Source of the DNA: JADJPO01 sp046330955
Lineage (GTDB): Bacteria > Actinomycetota > Actinomycetes > Actinomycetales > Kineosporiaceae
Reading direction: 5' to 3'
Assembly: GCA_046330955.1 (NCBI GenBank)
Contig: JAXLRT010000016.1
Span: 62,001 to 126,000 of the forward strand
DNA: 64,000 bases
The notes under the pieces: generated by a model
Databases searched by the model: none
The model's input: the letters and a program-made list of their open reading frames with translations, nothing else
What the model was told of the DNA's origin: nothing
Position numbers and translations under genes: made by a program
Part shown: positions 59,620 through 64,000 of the stretch, piece by piece
How positions within the stretch are numbered: the stretch's first letter is position 1
Layout: the number at the start of each line of letters is the position of its first letter

Positions 59620-59764
59620 CTCGGTGATCAGGTAGCCCCTACGCACTGTCGGACAATCCGCCCATCGGTATCGCACCCGAGGGGTGGCCACCGTGAGCAC
59701 GTGGGCCGGTTGACCGGGTTCACCCGATTGCCTGCTCAACACGGCCCCGGCAGCTGTCGACGAC

Positions 59765-60805
59765 GTGCCCATGCCGGCTGCGAGATCTGCCCTGACCCAT
59801 GCCCCGACGCGCTCGCTACCCCGGGGGCGGGTGTGGGGCCGGCTGGTGGCCGTGCTGCTGCTGGTGCTGGCCGGGACGACGGCGATCGCCACCCCCGCGA
59901 GGGCTGATGCGCTGCCCGGCGGCAAGGCCAACTACGTGGTCAGCGTGATCGGCGGCGCGGTCAACGCGACCGGCGTCCGGCTGGCGACCTACGCCTTCCG
60001 CACGGACGGCACGGTGGTGCAGGAGTACTGGGTCTGGCGCCAGGACCGGATCTCCGGCAAGGGGAACGCCCGCTGGACCAAGCCGTTGAGCGGCTACACG
60101 ACCACCGGATGCCTGCGGCCCTGCCCGATTCGTACCCCGGTGGGGTTCCAGGCGGGACGGCGCGGCACGGTCATCACCGGACGCTGGGTCGTGGACGGTT
60201 CCACGCTGACCGTCCGGTTCGGCACCGGAACCGCCGAACACTGGCGGATCGGTGCCGGCCTGAACGGCGTCGCCTCGGCCTCCCTGATCACTTCCAGCCC
60301 GCAGGTGCACGGCTGGGCCATCGGCTCGAACGCCTCGCTCCGCCGGGCGGTGGGCATGCGCACCATTCATGCCGCGCAACGCTTCTACGGACCGATGGCG
60401 CTGAACCCGTACGGTTCGGCCACCACCATGACCCACATCGGGTTCGCCTATCAGGGATATCGCCTGTGCAGCAACGGTTTGTGCATGCAGGGAACCAGCG
60501 TCACCGCGGCCGACAAGCGCAGCTGGTTCAGCTCGTACTGGGCGGCCGATCCGGCGCGGGACGGCCGTAAGGTGTTCTGGAACAACCAGACCGGGACGGT
60601 GCAGCAGACCGAACAGCCCGGATCCGTCTGCATCAGCGCCACCGGCGGTGGCCACACCGACGCCCTGCTGCAGGCCCTCGACGACTCGGGGCACATCGTG
60701 GGCCTGGTCGGCGTGGAGGCGAGCCTCAATCAGCGCAAGCCCGGCCAGGCCGTCGTCGGGGCGTTCGCCATGGTGCTGCCGACCCACGCCGCGCTGGTCT
60801 CCTAG
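59765..60805 (+). CDS. Secreted protein of unknown function
   Basis: This 346-residue protein has a signal peptide (RLVAVLLLVLAGTTAIATPA, cleaved near AxA before DALPGG). The mature part is rich in Trp, Gly and Thr, with paired Cys (GCLRPCPI; LCSNGLCM; SVCIS) suggesting disulfides in an extracytoplasmic beta-rich fold. No family is recognised. GTG 59765 and ATG 59771 are both possible starts. It lies directly before fliR (11-bp gap), so it may be cotranscribed with flagellar export genes. Confidence 0.7.
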   Translation: MPMPAARSALTHAPTRSLPRGRVWGRLVAVLLLVLAGTTAIATPARADALPGGKANYVVSVIGGAVNATGVRLATYAFRTDGTVVQEYWVWRQDRISGKGNARWTKPLSGYTTTGCLRPCPIRTPVGFQAGRRGTVITGRWVVDGSTLTVRFGTGTAEHWRIGAGLNGVASASLITSSPQVHGWAIGSNASLRRAVGMRTIHAAQRFYGPMALNPYGSATTMTHIGFAYQGYRLCSNGLCMQGTSVTAADKRSWFSSYWAADPARDGRKVFWNNQTGTVQQTEQPGSVCISATGGGHTDALLQALDDSGHIVGLVGVEASLNQRKPGQAVVGAFAMVLPTHAALVS

Positions 60806-60816
60806 GCCGGCGGCAG

Positions 60817-61596
60817 GTGAGCGGCGCAGCATTCGGGATCGGCGAGGCAGCCTTCGCCGCCTATCTGCTCGCCCTGGCCCGAACCGCCGGCTTCGTGCTG
60901 GTGGCGCCGCCGTTCAACACCCGCAGCGTGCCGGCCCGGGCCCGGGTGGGGGTCGCCGTGGCACTCGCCCTGCCGTTGTCGGCCGTTCAGGCCGGCGTCC
61001 CGACCCTGGGCTCGGCCTCGCTGTACCTGCGCGCCCTGGCCGAGGCGTTCACCGGTCTGAGCCTCGGCTTCTTCGTGATGCTCGCCATGGCCGCCGTGCA
61101 GTCGGTGGGTGAACTGCTCGACGTGGTGGGGGGTTTCACGATGAGCACGGCGCTGGACCCCCTTCTCATGGCTCAGACCTCGGTGATGGGCCGGCTGCAC
61201 CAGCTCACGGCGGTGACCCTGCTGTTCGCCTCCGATGGCCATCTGGTGGTGCTCCGGGGGCTCTCGCGGACCATGTCCACCGCCGGAACCGTCGTGCCGA
61301 GCAGCGCGACGATGGCCGAGGCGGTGACCACCGACGTGGTGGGCCTGTTCGTCGGCGCCATCCAGATCGCCGCCCCGGTGATCGCTGCGATGCTGGTGGC
61401 GGACGTCGCGCTCGGCCTGCTCACCCGGGCAGCCCCGGCCCTCAACCCGTTCGCGCTGTCGTTCCCCCTCAAGATCGGTTTCACCCTGCTGCTGGCGGGC
61501 CTGATCATCGCCCGGCTGCCCCAGGTGGTGCACACCCGGGTCGACCACGCCGTCCTGACGGTGGTCGATCTGGTGCACGCGGCCGGCGGGGGGTGA
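60817..61596 (+). CDS. fliR: Flagellar export gate protein FliR
   Basis: This 259-residue membrane protein has about six helices. The family pattern includes ALARTAGFVLVAPPFNTRSV, ARVGVAVALALPLSAVQAG, LAEAFTGLSLGFFVMLAMAA and a C-terminal PFALSFPLKIGFTLLLAGLI. The start is GTG with GGCAGG upstream. flhB follows by 3 bp. Confidence 0.94.
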   Translation: MSGAAFGIGEAAFAAYLLALARTAGFVLVAPPFNTRSVPARARVGVAVALALPLSAVQAGVPTLGSASLYLRALAEAFTGLSLGFFVMLAMAAVQSVGELLDVVGGFTMSTALDPLLMAQTSVMGRLHQLTAVTLLFASDGHLVVLRGLSRTMSTAGTVVPSSATMAEAVTTDVVGLFVGAIQIAAPVIAAMLVADVALGLLTRAAPALNPFALSFPLKIGFTLLLAGLIIARLPQVVHTRVDHAVLTVVDLVHAAGGG

Positions 61597-61599
61597 GCG

Positions 61600-62766
61600 A
61601 TGGCGGGCGACGAGAGCAAGACCGAGAAACCCACAGCCAAGAAGCTCAAGGACGCCCGCAAGCAGGGCCAGTTCCCCCGGACGGCGGACGCCCCCACCTG
61701 GCTGGGCATCGCCGGCGGCGCGGCGCTGCTGCCCCACACCGTGTCGGCGATCGGTGACCAGTTCCGGCAGCTGCTGGTGCGGCTGCCCGCGGCCGCCGCC
61801 GAACCGGCTCCCCCGCAGGCGCTCTCGGCGCTGGCCGAGGTCCCCAAGGCGGTGCTCATCGCCTGTGGCCCGTTGTGTCTGGCCGCCGCCGCCGGAGCCA
61901 TCCTGGGCGCCGCCGTCCAGGGGGTACACCCTTCGGGTTCGGTGATGAAGCCGAAGTTCAACCGCATGAGCCCCAAACAGGGCCTGAAGCGGATGTTCGG
62001 CACCAAGGCGGTGTGGGAGGCCGTCAAGGCGCTGGCCAAGGTGATCGTGATCTCGATCGTGGTCTACTCCCTCGCCAAGACCCTGGTGCCGCAACTGATC
62101 GCGCCCGGACTGATGCCGCTGTCGGTCACCCTGGAACGCACCCGGGCGGGCATGACGACACTGTTGTGGTCGACCGTGGTGACCGGCCTGGTGCTGGCCC
62201 TGTTCGACTACGGGTACATGCGGCACACCGTGATGAAGCAGTTGCGGATGAGTCCGCACGAGGTCAAGCAGGAGATGCGTCAGAGCGAAGGCGACCCGAT
62301 GGTCAAGAGCGCGATCCGCGCCCGCCAGATGGCCATGAGTCGCAACCGGATGCTGAGTGCGGTCACCGAGGCCGACGTCGTGCTGGTCAACCCGACCCAC
62401 TACGCCGTGGCCCTGTCGTACCAGCCACATCGAGGAGCTCCCCGGGTGGTGGCCCGAGGGGCCGGGGCGCTGGCCCTGAAGATCCGGGAGATCGCTCGGG
62501 AGTCGCGGGTGCCCGTGGTGGAGGACAAGCCGCTCACTCGGTTGCTCTACCGGGTGTGTGACCTCGGGGACGAGATCCCGGGCGAGCTGTACATGGCCGT
62601 GGCCCGCATCCTTGCGTTCGTGATGGCCGCCGGTAAGCCCACGCGCAGTGCCGGGGTGCGTCGTCCGAGCCAGGCAACGCCGTTGCCGGAGTTGCCGTCC
62701 CGGTCGCAGATGCGGGCTCGGCGGGCTCGGCAGACGCGGTCGGATCGGGTTGCGTCCGAGGTTTGA
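61600..62766 (+). CDS. flhB: Flagellar export switch protein FlhB
   Basis: This 388-residue protein has an N-terminal DESKTEKPTAKKLKDARKQG, four membrane helices, and a cytoplasmic domain with the self-cleaving NPTH motif in VVLVNPTHYAVAL. Cleavage switches export from hook to filament proteins in concert with FliK. The C-terminal tail is Arg/Ser-rich. It is the last flagellar gene in the window; flhA is not present. Confidence 0.95.
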   Translation: MAGDESKTEKPTAKKLKDARKQGQFPRTADAPTWLGIAGGAALLPHTVSAIGDQFRQLLVRLPAAAAEPAPPQALSALAEVPKAVLIACGPLCLAAAAGAILGAAVQGVHPSGSVMKPKFNRMSPKQGLKRMFGTKAVWEAVKALAKVIVISIVVYSLAKTLVPQLIAPGLMPLSVTLERTRAGMTTLLWSTVVTGLVLALFDYGYMRHTVMKQLRMSPHEVKQEMRQSEGDPMVKSAIRARQMAMSRNRMLSAVTEADVVLVNPTHYAVALSYQPHRGAPRVVARGAGALALKIREIARESRVPVVEDKPLTRLLYRVCDLGDEIPGELYMAVARILAFVMAAGKPTRSAGVRRPSQATPLPELPSRSQMRARRARQTRSDRVASEV

Positions 62767-62810
62767 CGTTTCCGGTTCTCGGGTGTGGGCGCGGCGATCT
62801 CGTGTGGGCG

Positions 62811-62917
62811 GGTGGGGGCAGGTGGGGTTGGTGCGCGCGGCGATCCATCCGCGCTCGCAAGCTCGCGCTCCCGCCAGGCCCAGCCAGCCGCGCGCACCAA
62901 CCCCACCTGCCCCCACC
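62811..62917. repeat. 31-bp perfect inverted repeat
   Basis: The arms at 62811-62841 and 62887-62917 are exact complements over 31 bp and flank 45 bp. The arm begins GGTGGGGGCAGGTGGGG. It starts 44 bp after the flhB stop. As RNA it would be a very stable hairpin and a likely terminator. As DNA it could be a cruciform or a remnant of a small mobile repeat. Confidence 0.85.
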
Positions 62918-63516
62918 CTTTCGTGCGAGTCCCGCCGCGCGTCTGCCTGCCCCAACCTTGTGGTGAATCCCGCGCGGGAGCCCACCGGGCTCTGCCTCGA
63001 CTGACACGAGAGTTCTACTGTCCCAACACGCTCGTGACGAGTCCTGCTTGGTTTCGCCGGTTGCCCTTTGGCGGCGAGCTTCGCGCGGCGGCCTTTCATG
63101 TCAGCGGGTCGAGTGGGTCCGGCGCGTGTTCCCTGCTGCTCCAACACTTTGGCGGTGGGCCTGACTCGGGATCTCCGCGGTTCACTTCCCGTACGGGCGA
63201 GGCCAGCACGGGAGCGCCTGCGCCCGAGCGTCTTGCTGATCAACTGGGCGCCCACGCCCTGGAGCTGCGGACGTTGCACCATCCTGGCCGACCACTGTGG
63301 CGCCGTCGGGGCGGCGGCAGGTCGATCTGGGCTCTTGCCCCCGCCGATATCCGCCCACCTCGCGGTGGCCGAGCAGGAACGTCATCTCGTCCCCGGCCAG
63401 GTCGACCAGGGCGGGGCGACCCTGCTGGCACCCCCTTGTCCCGTGCCTCTCGTTATGACCCCGGGGCGTCAAAGCCTTTCAGGGGGAACGGAATTCGTCC
63501 GCCTCGAGGCTCGCCT

Positions 63517-63539
63517 TCGAACACCTGTTCTAGTAGAAT
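63517..63539 (+). promoter_or_regulatory. LexA (SOS) box with overlapping -10, probable leaderless promoter
   Basis: TCGAACACCTGTTCTA (63517-63532) matches the actinobacterial LexA consensus TCGAAC-N4-GTTCGA at 11 of 12 positions. A -10 hexamer TAGAAT lies at 63534-63539, and the ATG at 63546 is seven bases from its end. Transcription would therefore start at or next to the start codon, without a leader. Confidence 0.7.
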
Positions 63540-63545
63540 GAGCGC

Positions 63546-64000
63546 ATGTTCATGCCCGACCTGCTGCACGATGCGGACGCCGAGGTTACTCGGCTCGGCG
63601 TCGAGGTTGACGCGTTGCGCGTCGAGGTCGAGGCGCTGCGGGCGGAGAACGACACCTTGCGAGAGCAGGCGGTCGAACACTTGGAGCGGTTGTCGGCGCG
63701 GGATGCGGTGTGGGGGTGGTTCGGCGACGGTGGGCCGGAGAACGAGGACGACCGGGATGCAGTGGCGGGGAGGATCTGTCGGACGTTCCTGAAGCCGGGT
63801 CAGGTCGAGCCGTCGCTGGTGACCGTGGCGGCGGTCACTCTGGCGCAGTCGCAGCCATCGGGTCTGACTGACGCGGAGGTGGTGTCGGCGGCGGTGGCGT
63901 GTCGGCAGGCGATCACCCACATCGAACTCACCCAAGCCCAACTCACCCGCGAACTGGCGTGGCGGTACCAGGCGCGGCACCCGCACGAACTGGATCTCAG
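63546..64000 (+). CDS. 13E12/DUF222-type protein (partial, runs off right edge)
   Basis: The first 151 residues are visible. An N-terminal coiled coil (LGVEVDALRVEVEALRAEND) is followed by a DUF222-like helical region with VSAAVACRQAITHIELTQAQ and ARELAW-type residues. Full-length members usually end in an HNH nuclease motif, which lies beyond the window. There is no ribosome-binding site, in line with a leaderless mRNA. A LexA box overlaps the promoter, as known for several 13E12 family genes in mycobacteria. Codon usage is slightly less GC3-extreme than in the flagellar genes. Confidence 0.65.
   Translation, partial: MFMPDLLHDADAEVTRLGVEVDALRVEVEALRAENDTLREQAVEHLERLSARDAVWGWFGDGGPENEDDRDAVAGRICRTFLKPGQVEPSLVTVAAVTLAQSQPSGLTDAEVVSAAVACRQAITHIELTQAQLTRELAWRYQARHPHELDL

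Larger units (their letters stand above)
62767..63545. other. 779-bp region without a supported gene
   Basis: No open frame on either strand has a recognisable domain, good start and consistent codon pattern. The stretch carries a long perfect inverted repeat near its left end and a LexA-box promoter at its right end. The middle (about 62950-63500) shows a mixed codon pattern and may be a decayed gene, but nothing could be identified. Confidence 0.6.

Noticed and set aside
62950..63541. Open frames in the region after flhB
   Set aside because: Frames on both strands lack domains, ribosome-binding sites and consistent codon bias.

Overview
The window comes from a flagellated, very GC-rich actinobacterium. 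The evidence is near-complete GC third positions, GTG and TTG starts, an actinobacterial-type LexA box, a class III-like PHA synthase, an EtfD-type oxidoreductase and a flagellar locus without the outer-membrane ring genes flgH and flgI. A member of the Kineosporiales or a similar motile order would fit, but the genus cannot be fixed from the sequence.

Region 1 (1-14545, minus strand) is one compact gene string in the order etfB, etfA, etfD-like Fe-S oxidoreductase, acyl-CoA dehydrogenase, KS-AT protein, and a KS-ACP(x6)-KR-DH protein that runs off the left edge. It joins a Pfa-type (PUFA/secondary lipid) iterative synthase to a complete electron path from an acyl-CoA dehydrogenase through ETF to the quinone pool. 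In all six tandem carrier domains the phosphopantetheine-accepting serine position reads threonine (GVDTVKQAE). This is the most unusual system in the window. An AMIN-like lipoprotein and formate-tetrahydrofolate ligase follow on the same strand up to 17301.

Region 2 (17705-27488) is a polyhydroxybutyrate island: thiolase phaA, a granule/synthase-partner protein with a lysine-alanine tail, synthase phaC, reductase phaB, a small phasin-like protein, 3-hydroxybutyrate dehydrogenase and a second Cys-nucleophile PhaC/PhaZ-like hydrolase. Several strong hairpin terminators divide it into short units. An XRE regulator and a second EtfD-like oxidoreductase close it.

Region 3 (27597-62766) is the flagellar locus. 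csrA, fliW, flgL, flgK and flgN run leftward. fliA, fliC, fliD, fliS and a FliT-like gene run rightward, followed by a TPR-bearing glycosyltransferase. A long rightward string then carries flgB, flgC, fliE-fliJ, a NlpC/P60-SLT wall hydrolase, fliK, flgD, flgE, flbD, motA, motB, fliL-fliQ, fliR and flhB. Three genes (an MCP-PilZ receptor, an acyltransferase-SGNH protein and a secreted protein) lie between fliQ and fliR. The fliC leader carries a good sigma-28 promoter and a GGA-loop hairpin next to the Shine-Dalgarno. With csrA and fliW nearby, this predicts CsrA/FliW control of flagellin translation.

Region 4 (62767-64000) has a gene-poor stretch with a 31-bp perfect inverted repeat and then the start of a 13E12/DUF222-type gene behind a LexA box. 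No tRNA, rRNA, CRISPR array or recognisable insertion sequence was seen.
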